A DNA stretch of 64,000 nt. It comes from Gelatoporia subvermispora B (taxonomy: Eukaryota > Basidiomycota > Agaricomycetes > Polyporales > Gelatoporiaceae). This document shows, in pieces, positions 12,888-23,786 of this stretch. Below the pieces are notes generated by a model. It ran no database searches, was not told the origin of the DNA, and worked only from the letters and a program-made list of their open reading frames with translations. The stretch's first letter is position 1; each line of letters starts with the position of its first letter. The position numbers and the translations under genes were made by a program. The stretch is from the NCBI GenBank assembly GCA_000320605.2, contig KB445794.1, positions 371,863-435,862 of the forward strand, read 5' to 3'.

Positions 12888-12987
12888 TGCCCATTGGCTG
12901 GATTGAACAACCGACCTCACCATTGCGTTGGGCTCAGTGCTGCGCCGCGCTTACGAGTGGCGCGCTCTACCACTGAGCTAAACGGGC
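12888..12987 (-). tRNA. tRNA-Thr (anticodon CGU) with a 28-nt intron
   Basis: Read on the minus strand, the cloverleaf folds completely. The 7-bp acceptor is GCCCGTT/AATGGGC with one G-U. The D stem is GCTC/GAGC. The anticodon stem is CGCCA/TGGTG, with loop CTCGTAA giving anticodon CGU. The T stem is GGTTG/CAGCC with loop TTCAATC, and the discriminator is A. A 28-nt intron sits after position 37, the normal eukaryotic place; without it the anticodon stem cannot pair. The mature length is 72. An A box (TAGCTCAGTGG) and a B box (GTTCAATCC) are present. It decodes ACG. Confidence 0.93.
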
Positions 12988-13439
12988 TTGTAAGGTTATG
13001 ATGATGTATACCACGAATCAATGTGTCTCAAGCCGATGAGCGGACAAAGGTGACCAGTGTGTCCGCATTTACGCTGCTAGTTGTAGTTACAGATCAACAA
13101 ATATACCGGCCAAGAAACCCAGGACATCTTGGCAAGATGGATGCATGGCAGCGATAAGTGAGCAGCTTCCCGAGCTGCCTTACACGAGGATGACATGCCG
13201 TATGGGATGGCGATGACTATACCTGGCATGCTGCTTTGTGGGTCCATGCGAACGAGGGAAGTCGCTTGAACACACGGATATAGTCACATTGTCTCCATCA
13301 CGATAAGAGATCGTGGGATAGGCAGTACCCGTTCCGAGAATGCCGCGTGGAGACAATATACAATACGTAGGAGAGCATCGTGTACACAAGTGGAACACAC
13401 AATGCATGATGGGGAGCGGCTGATAACGATTAACAATGG
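12988..13439. other. Intergenic between tRNA-Thr and kinase-like gene
   Basis: This is upstream of the minus-strand tRNA and downstream of the minus-strand kinase-like gene. No coding signal was seen. Confidence 0.45.
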
Positions 13440-15014
13440 CTACGACTTGGGGGTAGGAAGAGCAGGGTATCTAGCTAAGAGGTAATAACTCGTGAGGAAA
13501 AAATGTCGGACGTCACGAAAGAATCTAAGTGCAGGGTCTTCCTTGACATAGATCAACCTGGACCGGAGCTGTCGGCCTTTCAGGGAGCTAAGCAACTTCG
13601 CAAAGCGATCTGCCACTTGCTGGATGGGAGGTCGCCGAGAGGGATCATCCTGAACCATGTCCGTGACCAATGGCTCCATGAACTCGAGACCGCGTGTAGC
13701 CTAGCCGTAACGTTATGATCAACAGCAATCACCGGGATCATAATCACATACCTCAAGAAATGTTTCACGTATCATATTCCCAAGGTAGTATATGTCGGTC
13801 GGAAACGGATTACATGGATCATTAGACCTGAGGAACTCTGGGACGGTCTTATCGCCTCCCCAAATTGGATCCTCGAGCGGTGATATCTCTTCAATTCCGT
13901 ATCTCCTTGACAGGCCAAAATCAATGAGCATGTATCTTGTTGGCCGTTTTGTGCGTGTAAAGCGTTTGGCATCACCAGAGAAATCGCGCTTCATGTCAGT
14001 TACTTGCGGGTGATACATGTCCGGATACAATGGTTTAGGGTCCATCATGATATTGAGCACCATGCAATCTCTTGTTTATTTCAGATTGTGGTAGCCCGCT
14101 GTACTGGTTCCTGTCTGAGTACTCACCGATGAGCGACGTGATGCTCGTGCATGAACTGCAAGCCCTGTGGTACAAAATTAGACCAGGTAGCTGGAGCGTA
14201 TCAAGCAATACCTCAAATATCTGCTTGAAGAACTCCACCGCTTCGCCTATTGTCTCCATTCGAGGATCATCGAAGGGACGTAAAAATGGCATAACTAGTA
14301 AGTGGAGATCGGGATCATCCGGAACGTCCAGCACCTCATACACGGGTATACAATGGTTTCGTGCATCTGATCTGAGTGGCTCAGACGAAAAGTACACAGC
14401 AATGTCGACCTCGTATGGATGTCGAGACTTTCGCACTTGTTTGAGAACTACCATCTCTCCGTCCAACGCTCTCGCAGCATCCATTATAACCGCCCTCTAG
14501 ATTAGACAATGTCACGTAAGAAAGCTACAGAGAGCTTCTGTGTGCTTACCGTCGGACCGTAAGCATCTTCACATCGCCACCATCGTTTTCCGGTTATTTT
14601 CCACGAAGGGACCCAGTCGAGTGTGTAGCGCGGACGTAGGAGATATCCGCGTTCTCGTAGCCAAGGCTGGTGATCGCGCCACCAAATCTCAGAAGAAGTC
14701 AGTGCGCCGCGTTCACGACCCGCAGGCGCATTAGATGAGCCTTGTGGTAGTTGTACTGCATCAGTCATATAGAATAAGGATGGATTGGCATGAAGAAACC
14801 AAGGCGTCAGATATCGAGCTCGGATTTGTTTGCCTATGTTGAATTCGACGTAAGGCGCTAATCTACTGGACTTCGATATCTTGCTCACGCATGTCCAAGG
14901 CAGTCCGACCTCCCTCGTGTCCTTAGATGCGGCATGGGAATGCCACGGCTGGGGACACAAAGGCGTTGATTTGGATGTCTATACGTGATTGTTAGCGGCG
15001 TCAGATTTTGTCAT
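13440..15014 (-). CDS. Protein-kinase-like domain protein (Agaricomycete family)
   Basis: The N-terminal part is family-specific (SEIWWRDHQPWLRERGYLLRPR near 14650) and is followed by a kinase fold. The fold has the catalytic-lysine strand EMVVLKQV near 14440, HEHHVAHR|DC across an intron near 14090, NIMMDPKPLYP, and LIDFGLSRRY near 13920. The C-lobe ends with DDPSRRPPIQQV near 13630. Key Lys, HRD and DFG residues are all present, so activity is possible. The start is uncertain: an ATG at 15012-15014 can be joined by a very short 36-nt intron to the acceptor just before 14946. Substrate and pathway are unknown. Confidence 0.78.
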
Positions 15015-15439
15015 GACGATGCGTTCTGTGTTATCAGATGGTCGCGGACGGTTCACGAGTCCCGAATCGCGGATGCTTTGTTAAGTTCTCACACAGCAAC
15101 TGGGTACATGCGTAAGGTTCTGTCTGTCTTGCCAATGCAAAGATAAATACGGTCGACATACGAGTTCCTTGTTGCCGCGCGGCTGTAATTGTGCCTTCAC
15201 TGCATAATTCTGATCTTCTGACCCATGAATTGAGCGGAAAATACTATTGTACTTGCTTCGAAACGTGTTCTGCTTATTTTTGTAGATTCATTCCCAGCAT
15301 GGAAAAGCATTATATTACGATGTCCCCTCGCGCCCCTCGCAGGGCTGGGGGTTATATCAAGTGATGCACTGGTTTGATGTCGGCACGTTCCCCTCTTCCT
15401 ATGGTCAACAAGAACCTCTGACTGCTGGACAGTACGACC
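15015..15439. other. Intergenic between divergent loci
   Basis: It lies between the kinase-like start and a low-confidence plus-strand locus. Nothing further was recognised. Confidence 0.4.
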
Positions 15440-16460
15440 ATGGTTGATCCTTTTGATGTTCTCAAATGTGTATATGCCGTGGTCACTTTTGCATACAAGC
15501 GTGGTCCTACACATAGGCTCGATAAGACCGATAAGCACCTGTCCAACGTATTGGATGTCATCGAAGATCACAGGGACTATAAGCCCGACCAGGAGGTGAA
15601 AGATTTGCTGGAGGAATACGACTCGTACGCTGAGGTGCTCTACAAGCTGATTCTCGTTGCTGATGGTGCTTTTCATGACTAGGCTTCGGGTGTTAGTTCA
15701 AGATACACGAGAGGAGTATACCAGCAGACCTGTACTTCTCAAGATTACTCCCAAGGTGATGAGCGACGTCAGGAACCTCAAGAAAAAGTCAAAAGTTTTA
15801 CTTACGTCTGCCAAGGTTTGTAAACACCTCTGTCGACCGAGTCTAGTCGCTCAAAGAAGTTCAGAGATCTTCTGATGCGGCTAAGAGGAGAGCGCTACTC
15901 CAGCCCACTACCGTCACGGGTCAATATCAATTTGTATTCATATCCAACAGCGACCTAACAGTCTACGGCGAAATGCAGGTGATGTAAACTCAGGTCATCA
16001 AGAAACCATAGGCTCCTCCGACTTGTCCTCCATACCGGAGGGAACGGACGCTCCAGTTGTTACGCTCTCTCCAGGCGGGGTCTATATCGAGCGTGCGGTG
16101 ACGTTAGCAGTGCATGATCAGGGTATCAACATAGTGAATTCTCGGCATAATGGTACGTCGATCAAATTTATACCCATCATGTTTCGATTGAAACTAGAGC
16201 ATCTAGAAGAGACACCTCATCTTATGCGTACAATGCAGTTCACAACCACCCTCGGTACCCTTGAGCAATGTTGTCCTGGTATCATAAATCAGATCTACGC
16301 GCCCGTGGGTAGCGCGATCGTGGATGAGAGTCCGCTAGTGATCAATGTCACTGCTGTCGTGTTTGCCGACATACTCCGGCAACTAGCCGCAGGAGCAGCC
16401 AGGGAAGGGATCGTAGATGAGGATTATCCTATGGGAGATACTACTGGAGTTACTGTATGA
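15440..16460 (+). CDS. Unrecognised locus, possibly HeLo/Fungal-N-like helical protein; gene model unresolved
   Basis: An ATG at 15440 opens an 80-codon frame with helical, charged sequence. A second frame (about 15700-15820) continues with VQDTREEY and VMSDVRNLKKK. Then, after a possible intron, QRSSDAAKRRALLQ follows near 15870. This pattern recalls, weakly, N-terminal helical domains of fungal STAND/NACHT proteins. A further open frame (about 16023-16460) has TLSPGGVYIERAVTLAVHD. The junctions would need introns of only 31-36 nt, so the locus may be decayed or mis-assembled by eye. I do not recognise the C-terminal part. Confidence 0.3.
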
Positions 16461-17665
16461 CGTCTCAGTAATGTTATTTCGTTGCTCCAAGAGGGCGCCT
16501 ACTTTTATGCGAACTCTCCAATCGAGGGCGGCGGTCCTTCTCAACGAGGTCCTTGAACATATCACCGTTTGTCACTCCATTGCTCATGGGGCCCTGCGGT
16601 ATCTTGATGAATGTGCGACATTCTCAACCGTTCGTGGATTCCATCCCGTCCCTCGAAGTCAAAGCGGAGATTCGGCTGCTCCGTAAGCCTTGTCTACAGA
16701 CATCAGAGGCCGAGCAGCGCGAGGTGCGCGGAATTTATTGGTGAGCCGCGAACAAGAGATCAGTTAGACGGCTGTCAGCTTGGAGTTCCGACACAACCTT
16801 GCTAAAATGGGCACCATGGCGAAGGGTCAGTAATTCAGTACTTCAGCTCTCATCATTGTCGTCGTCCTCGCACGCTGTACTACAAACCACGTGTATAACG
16901 CGGCTTCAGTTACTTCTCAATAGTCGATGACGAGTGATCTGAGAATGGCCACAAACTCTTCTTTCTCCCCAGTACGATCCTAGGTCCAGGGACCCGCGCT
17001 TTGTCCTGGCCACTATGATGGGCTCACATTACCCGACGACCTCGAATTCCTTGCATCGAGCTCCCTCAAGCCTGGCGCAACCCACTGCTCGAGACTATAC
17101 TTGACACCTTCTCCACTTTATGGGTATGTAGATGTTTCGATGAATGGCAAATCTAGCGCCCAATGCTACCGGAGACCTGTAGATAGAGTGGGAAGTCAAT
17201 TGTGACTTTTTTTTCTGCCTCCTCGTTTATTGTCCGTGAGGGCATAGCCCTATGGTAGACAATACATGTGTCCGTATGCTATGTTGGGAGTCTACTGCCA
17301 CTGCGCGATAAGTACTAGGTCTCCCGGTGTGGGAGCAAAAAGGGGCGTGCTGTAAGAAGTATAGGGAAGTGAGTAGAATATAATAAGGGTTTGTATAGTA
17401 ACACGGACGACGAGGAGTGCTTCAGTAAATAAAAAACACAACGCTCCTGGCAGTCAAACGCAAGGCACGGAGTTCTAAACCGCCCGCACGTTCAAGGGAG
17501 GTTGCTCCCCAGGGCTCTCGGCGCCTCTTGCTACGGGGGAATCCGTCCGTCAGTCCCCTGACATCCGTCGAAACTCCCTCCATGCCTGGAGCAGACGTAG
17601 AGATAACATGTTGTAACAAATAGTGTCGTGCTGAGAAACATCGCGAGCCGGATGCAGCTCCGTGA
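16461..17665. other. Intergenic, nothing recognised
   Basis: About 1.2 kb with only short ORFs lacking domain signal, ending at the LINE remnant. Confidence 0.45.
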
Positions 17666-18060
17666 TTACTTGCCCTCGTTGATCGCATGTTCGGTCCTTC
17701 CAAATGTGGATGTCATGCGTCGCGTTGCGTGGACATAGCAGATGGTGTGCTTCAGATTTGCGGCAGTACCAAGGAGGCCCCGTAGGGAGAAAGCGCGTCT
17801 TCTCAGTTGGTGTGCGAGTCGCGCCCGGAGGTGTTGACATGCGGGGCAAGCGAAGAGGAAATGCTCAATGCTCTCTCGGGTTGTACCGCATTTGGGGCAT
17901 AACGGTGAAAACGTAAATTGTGACTTGTGGAGAACAGAATGTCAGTATTTTAGTCCGTTGCGTGCAATTTGAATGTAGAGGCAACTATGTAGCGAATTCT
18001 GTATGTGTTTGGGAACAACTGGCCTGACAAAATGAGGTGGGTCTCAGTGAAGTACCGTTA
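17666..18060 (-). mobile_element. Decayed 3' end of a non-LTR (LINE-type) retrotransposon
   Basis: On the minus strand one frame reads LHSCLYIQIARNGLKY, a stop, then HSVLHKS and the zinc-knuckle-like PLCPKCGTTRES-IEHFLFACPAC, then a segment ending KHTICYVHATRRM and a stop at 17666-17668. This C-x2-C ... H-x4-C arrangement with a downstream RTRRF-like end is typical of the C terminus of Agaricomycete LINE reverse transcriptases. Only about 130 residues remain, with an internal stop near 17945 and at least one more upstream. No reverse-transcriptase core was found. It is a dead fragment. Confidence 0.65.
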
Positions 18061-18287
18061 TTTGGGAAACATTTGAACACCAAGTATCCTTATTATTTAA
18101 GTTGAAAACCATGCTGACAGGGTTCACCGTCCTGAGAAGGTCTCGGCTTCTCTCATTTCGTGCCGTAGGTCACCTTTCTAGCCAGGTTCGAAGGCCGCAC
18201 GCTGGTTGACGGTTATGCATTTCAGTACTTCTGATGGCGAGCATGTACGCGAGCGGCCACAATGAACTCACGCAAGATCATACGAGT

Positions 18288-19448
18288 CTACAAGTGGCAA
18301 GAACTCGTAAACCGTCTGGCACGTATATCGATCCAGACAGTACATAAAAGCATATGGGGTTCCAGATAGCTCTTAGATGTATCGGATTGGTCGGCGAGGT
18401 TTAGAGTCCATAAGCGGATCTCAAGGTCATTTGTAGAGAATTTGCTCGCTGGGACCCTCGGGTCGTCGAGTGATGTGTTGAACACATAGTCGAGACATTC
18501 TCCTGCACCACTAAGATGGAATACACGAGTTAATGGTCTATGGAGGGCAATCAAACGAGAATCGGGGAGCGGGTGATCTTTGCTCCCTGCATGCTGAACA
18601 AACCTGATGCACTCGAGGCAGTGTGCGTCAACTCGGAGACAATTCCATGGAACGTCACTCAGTCTGACCACTGTGTGAGCATGCTCTCCAAGCTGTTTGA
18701 AAGAGTCAAGCTTGATGAGCGTTACCGCACGAAAATGACACCCACCGGGATAGACTGCAGATACCATAAGAATTCGTTGAACGCACGGTGAACCATCATG
18801 TTCATGGGCATTCCATTGGCCGTAGAGTCGAAAGTCTCGCGTAGCCTCTCAATGTCTTCCGGGAGATCTGCATAGTGACACAGTATGTCCCAGGTTGGCA
18901 AGCTGCTAACATGTGAAACTGGGTGTGAACATTTCAAGTACCTGACCGACCTGATGCTCATCTAAAATACTAGTGCTGAGCGACAAATAATCAACAATGT
19001 GTGCGGCCTCTGGATATGCTATTACTGATGTAATGGCACAGCGGTTGCCGTCTCGTTGTGTCACCTATGATGATATGAGATGTATGAGTAGACTGATGGC
19101 TATAGGTCACCGTATTTCCACAGTGAACTTCGCGCGTCTGCATTCGACTGGCTCCACTTCTGACTTCTGACCATATACGACAGACATTGAACCCTACGAT
19201 GATGGTATCTCCGCAATTCGATATGCGGTCTTGACTCAGTGCCAATAAGGGTGTCAGTCCAGGTATGTGACTTGAAAACACGTATGCGGCCATGAAACGT
19301 ATGTAAGCCAGTCATACGCGAGATACGAAAGCCTCTGTACACAAGATTCAAGGCCCATTTGAGCATCTTCGCATGTCACCACTGCACAGGCAGCAAAGCG
19401 ACGACCACGCTCCGTAGGTGCATAGTCAAGGCATCTTACTTGCTCCAT
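18288..19448 (-). CDS. HNH-endonuclease-domain-like protein (basidiomycete family)
   Basis: The start ATG at 19446-19448 gives MEQVRCLDYAPTERGRRF. After introns, VTQRDGNRCAIT near 19065 and AAHIVDY follow, with NGMPMNMMVHRAFNEFLWY near 18800. This is the pattern of the large fungal HNH_2-type family: xRDGxRC, then AAHI, then NGxxMxxxxHxxFxxFxW. The C-terminal part has LPDSRLIALHRPL and SGAGECLDYV near 18510, also typical, and stops at 18288. A 53-nt GT-AG intron (about 18696-18748) restores frame where a simple translation appears shifted. The exon joining the N terminus to the HNH core is not firmly placed. The biological role of this family is unknown. Confidence 0.65.
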
Positions 19449-19930
19449 GAAGGTAGGGTCACGTGATAGACGCCGAAGCGTTCATCGCACCCCTCGGAAG
19501 GAGTCGTGTTTTGGTTCTGGGGCTGAAGCTATTATGTACGACGGCAGACCGAGTATCCATCGCTATAGTTATGGTATTGAAATTCATTTATTGAGACTGC
19601 TGTAACAGGAAGCCTTCGTAATGAACCAGTGTGAGTACTGGAGCTGCGCCTTTCCGACATGAAATGTCAGAAATGGACGCATCCGAAGGCCAGCACAAAG
19701 ATAGGCGTTCGAACTTCGTGAGATCATCTTTGGAAGGCTGTTCACATGGACTCAGAAGCAGATTTGGAGCCACCCTGGGAACTGTGCTATTGCCTGGCCG
19801 GGGCTCGGTGCGAAGGTCGCTCGGAATTCAAGTGGACACTGATATCAGCGGACGCTTGACTTCTAGCTGCTATGTATAAGTACGCGCCAGAGAGCGGTGT
19901 GCCGTTCTTCTAATTCTGTGAACTGCAAGC
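19449..19930. other. Intergenic between divergent HNH-like and dioxygenase genes
   Basis: It must hold the promoters of both flanking genes. The small ORFs here are not supported. Confidence 0.45.
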
Positions 19931-21360
19931 ATGCCTGGGCTCACAGCATATCCCACTTTCCCGGAGGACGTGCCCACCGCGCCCCTCCTTATCATCGACT
20001 ACGCGCTGATCAAAGCTGGAGATGAGCACGAGAAAGATAGGCTCTTCCAGGCAGCCAAGGACCTTGGCTTCTGGTAGTGAGTAGCGCTAACGCGCGAACA
20101 TGCACCGGCGGGGACTAGATATTGACAAAGGTGTATCTCGGACGGGTAGCCTCAAGAATCACGGAGCCGATGAAGAGGTGAACAGCATGTTCGAGTTCGG
20201 CATGGAAACGATGAGTCTTCCCCTCGACGAGAAAATGAAGTTTGAGCAAGGTGACAGCGGACTGTCATTTGGGTGAGTTAAACGCTGTCCAGAGTACACT
20301 TGCGATGACCAACCTCTGTGCAGATACAAAGCCGCCGGGATGAGCGCGATAGATGAGAAGGGCACACGCGATGCCACCGAGATCTTGAACGTTGCAAAAG
20401 ACGACGCGCTTGCATGGCCCGCCGTCGCGCGCCGCACGTACCCAGAGTCCGTCAACGCGTGCATGACATCCACAATTCGGCCATTCGTTTGCAAGGCGGT
20501 CGAAGTCAACACCACGTTGATCAATGTGCTGAACGACAAGCTCGGCCTGCCCGAGGGTACACTCGCGGGCCTGCACAGGCCAGAGGCGTTCAGTGCGGAT
20601 GTAGCGCGCTTTATTCGAACGTCGTCGGAAGCGTACGCGGCTGTTGACGCGAAGCTGCTAATCCTGGGGCATACGGACTATGGTTCACTCGTGAGTTCTC
20701 ATCGTCTATCCAGCGTGAGCTTGTGCCGAAGTCAATTTAGTCGTTCTTGCACAACAGGCTAGGAGGCCTACAAGTGCGAATGCCGGTGACGGACGAATGG
20801 CTTTATGTCAAGGTAAGTTAGAATTGCGCCAACTAATAGATCCTGCCTTGCTGATCTGGGTAGCCGCTTCCTGGGCACGCGATCTGTAATATCGGAGATG
20901 GTCTGACCGTCTTCAGTGCTGGTATTCTGCGTTCCAACATCCATCGTGTTGTGTACGTATACCAACCAACTCTGTATGCGTCACTGACTGAGTAAACTGC
21001 AGTGCACCGCCAGGGGAACAACGCACGTATGAACGACACTCCTTGGTTTACTTTACAAGGCCAGAAGACGCTGCAGTACTGCGGCCGATTGCAGAAAGCC
21101 GAATCGTTGCAGATGCTATTGCCAAGAACCCGGAGAAGAACTGGGACACCGGAACGACTGCAAAGGACTGGGTCGCCAGGAGGATCAGTTCCACGAGATT
21201 CAACAATTTCAAGGTGGGCTTGTGCTTAACTGCAGGATCGCATCTACAGTTCACTACAATTGACGACCACTAAACGTAGAGCGCTGAGGCGTGGAACGCG
21301 CAAGCTAGAGGAACTGAGACTGACGCACTATTCGCCCGATCCGCAGTTTCTGCAAAATGA
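19931..21360 (+). CDS. 2-oxoglutarate/Fe(II)-dependent dioxygenase, isopenicillin-N-synthase-like (copy 1)
   Basis: The start MPGLTAYPTFPEDVPTAPL at 19931 is followed by an N-terminal non-haem dioxygenase (DIOX_N) segment ending GFW|YLKNHG across an intron. The catalytic part has the iron ligands HTD in ILGHTDYGSL near 20680 and the distal His in RSNIHRVV near 20945. The 2-oxoglutarate-binding RxS lies in RHSLVYFTRP near 21045. Several introns of about 50-60 nt are needed, including the Tyr codon split TA|C near 20077. The protein is about 355 residues. This family oxidises small molecules in secondary metabolism; the substrate is unknown. It is closely related to the next gene. Confidence 0.88.
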
Positions 21361-21616
21361 GAGAGTTGTGCTATTCGATTATTCGAGGCCGTCAGTGATA
21401 CCATGACAGAGCGAATGCGCCAGAAGAACATGTACATTACTTGATAGACTGTTCTATATATGCACAGACGGACGCTTTGCTTCGAGGCCGACCAACTCCG
21501 ATCTGGGTCACGTTTCAGCTACTGAGATAAAGTGCTCCTGGGCTATTAGGAGGGCTGCTGATACGCATCGTGCTATAAGAACCAACACCCTCAGTGCGGT
21601 TCAGCTGACCTCCACT

Positions 21617-23037
21617 ATGCCAGGACTCACAGTCTACCCGCCCTTTCCGGAGGACGTGCCTACTGCGCCGCTCCTCGTCGTTGACTATGCGCTCATCAAA
21701 TCCGGTGATGGACCTGAGAAAGAGAAATTGTGGAAGGCCGCCAGGGAGCTTGGCTTTTGGTAGTGAGTGCGGCCACTGTAGTGCCACGCGCATATACACA
21801 GCGCTAACTACGATTCTGGGAAATGATGCAGCCTGAAGAACCACGGCGCAGACGCAGAGGTCAATGGTATGTTCGACATGGGCGCTGAGACGATGCACCT
21901 ACCGCTGGAGGAGAAGATGAAATATGAGCAGGGCGACGAGGGCGGGTCCTTCGGGTGAGATCCTCGTGTGAACTCCTTTCCGCGCCTGCTGAGCCGCCCG
22001 GCCAGGTACAAGGCCGCCGGCGCGAACGCCATCGACGATAAGGGTACACGCGACACGACCGAGTTTCTAAACGTTGCGAAGGATGACGCACTCGCTTGGC
22101 CCGCGGTCGCGCACCGTGCGTACCCCGCGCCGGTATATGCGTACATGGAGGGCGCAGTCCGTCCGTTCACGCACAAGGCGCTCGGCGTGAATCTGACCTT
22201 GCTTGCGGTGTTGAGTGAGAAGCTGGGCCTGCCAGAGGGCAGCCTCGTGCGGCTGCATCGACCTGAAGAGTACAGTGCAGACGCATCACGGTTCATCAGG
22301 ACGACGGCCGACTCGCATGTCTTCTCGGAGGAGAAAGCTCTGCTAATGGCACACACGGACTTCGGGTCTCTGGTACAATCTGTCCTTGTTGTGGCGAAGG
22401 AATGAGCTCATATGGCGGCAGTCGTTCTTGCATAATCGGCTGGGCGGTCTCCAAGTGCTAATGCCTGGGTCCGACAAATGGCTCTACGTTAAGGTGGGAC
22501 ATTTGCGAGATCTTAGAAGTCGTCGCTCACGTCTGCACAGCCGATTCCTGGGCATGCTATCTGCAATGTTGGAGATGCACTCACTATCTTCAGTGCGGGT
22601 ATCCTGAGGTCAAATGTTCATCGAGTCGTGTAAGTACTTGACAAACATGAGTCACACAAGACCACTTTTCATAAGTGGCACATAGCCCCCCGCCGAAGGA
22701 GCAATGCAAGTACGAACGCCAGTCACTTGTGTACTTCACTAGACCGGAAGACACTGCGGTGCTCCGACCGCTGGAAGGTAGTCCAATAATTGCAGAGGCG
22801 GTCTCAAAAGGCCCAGAGAAGAACTGGGATACAGGGGTCACTGCACAGGAATGGATCGCCAGAAGAGTCAGAGCAAGACGACTCAAGAACTTCCAAGTAC
22901 GTGACCGATGGCGTTCACTCCGTTGTCGTTGGGATCATGCTGAATGTCTAAACCAGGGAGGCGAGCATTTCAAGAAGACGATAGCAGGAACTGAAGGCGA
23001 CGCCGTGCTCGCTCGGGCGGTGGCAAGCACATACTGA
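21617..23037 (+). CDS. 2-oxoglutarate/Fe(II)-dependent dioxygenase, isopenicillin-N-synthase-like (copy 2, tandem paralogue)
   Basis: The gene has the same exon order and very similar sequence to its upstream neighbour: MPGLTVYPPFPEDVPTAPL at the start, GFW|YLKNHGAD, LNVAKDDALAWPAVAHR, iron ligands HTD in MAHTDFGSL near 22355, distal His in RSNVHRVV near 22625, and RxS in RQSLVYFTRP near 22720. The stop is at 23035-23037. All active-site residues seen in copy 1 are kept, so both copies look functional. Only 256 bases separate the stop of copy 1 from this start, consistent with recent tandem duplication. Confidence 0.88.
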
Positions 23038-23786
23038 GTAAGAGTCTGTCGGACGTAACAGCTGAGCGCTGAGCAACGGTAGCTTGAAACTGGCGGCGAA
23101 CTGGCGGAACTGCGCATGCAGGACCTGGGAAGCAAGGGAATGCAGATGACCACAAGGCGTTTAGTGCCTGAGAGTGGATGTGGAGCCAATATGTCTGGTA
23201 AACGTGATAGACAGATGCGTGCGCAGTCATGGTGTTGCTTGTCAAAGAGTTCTTCAATTTATAGTCGGTGCCCCGAAAATGTCGAACACCATTGGTTGCC
23301 TTGGTGGCGAGTCCAACGATCGTCCACCGGAAATTTTGAACGCCCATGCAGTGACGTCACTTCCATACTGGGGCGATTTCAAGACTCGTGTGTGGCACCT
23401 GAGGCGTCTGCTCGCATCGCAGAGATCCCATGTTACATTAAAACGTAACAAAAAAGGTCCCATTGGACCGTATCAGTATTCTCCACATCTAGGGACCATG
23501 GAAGACGACCAGAGGTGAAAGTTCTGCGTTCGAAGTATGCTGTGGAGACTCACGTGACACGGTGATTACGGGCGCTTGGAAAGCCACTTTGAATTGCTGT
23601 TAATTTAGGCGGGATCGCGCCGGTAGTCTTGTCCATGCGAGATTTGTCCTCCTCGAGGTCCTTCTGCGTCCTGGTTTGACTTGCTGTTTTATTATTCCTC
23701 TCTCGGTCCTGCTGACGTCGCTGTATTTGTGCTGCATCTTGTATCTGTGTTGTACCACCTTCCATACCCGCGGCGACTGAGGCATC
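23038..23786. other. Intergenic upstream of MscS-like gene
   Basis: This is the presumed promoter and 5' UTR of the channel gene. It has pyrimidine-rich stretches near 23640-23760 on the plus strand and no supported ORF. Confidence 0.45.

Noticed and set aside
18690..18760. Frameshift in the HNH-like gene
   Set aside because: A 53-nt GT-AG intron between QSIP and LGEHAHTVV explains the change of frame.
19931..23037. Idea that the dioxygenase pair are TET/JBP enzymes partnering the base-modification gene at 50 kb
   Set aside because: They have the DIOX_N plus HTD...H...RxS layout of isopenicillin-N-synthase-like small-molecule enzymes and lie about 27 kb away; nothing links them to DNA bases.
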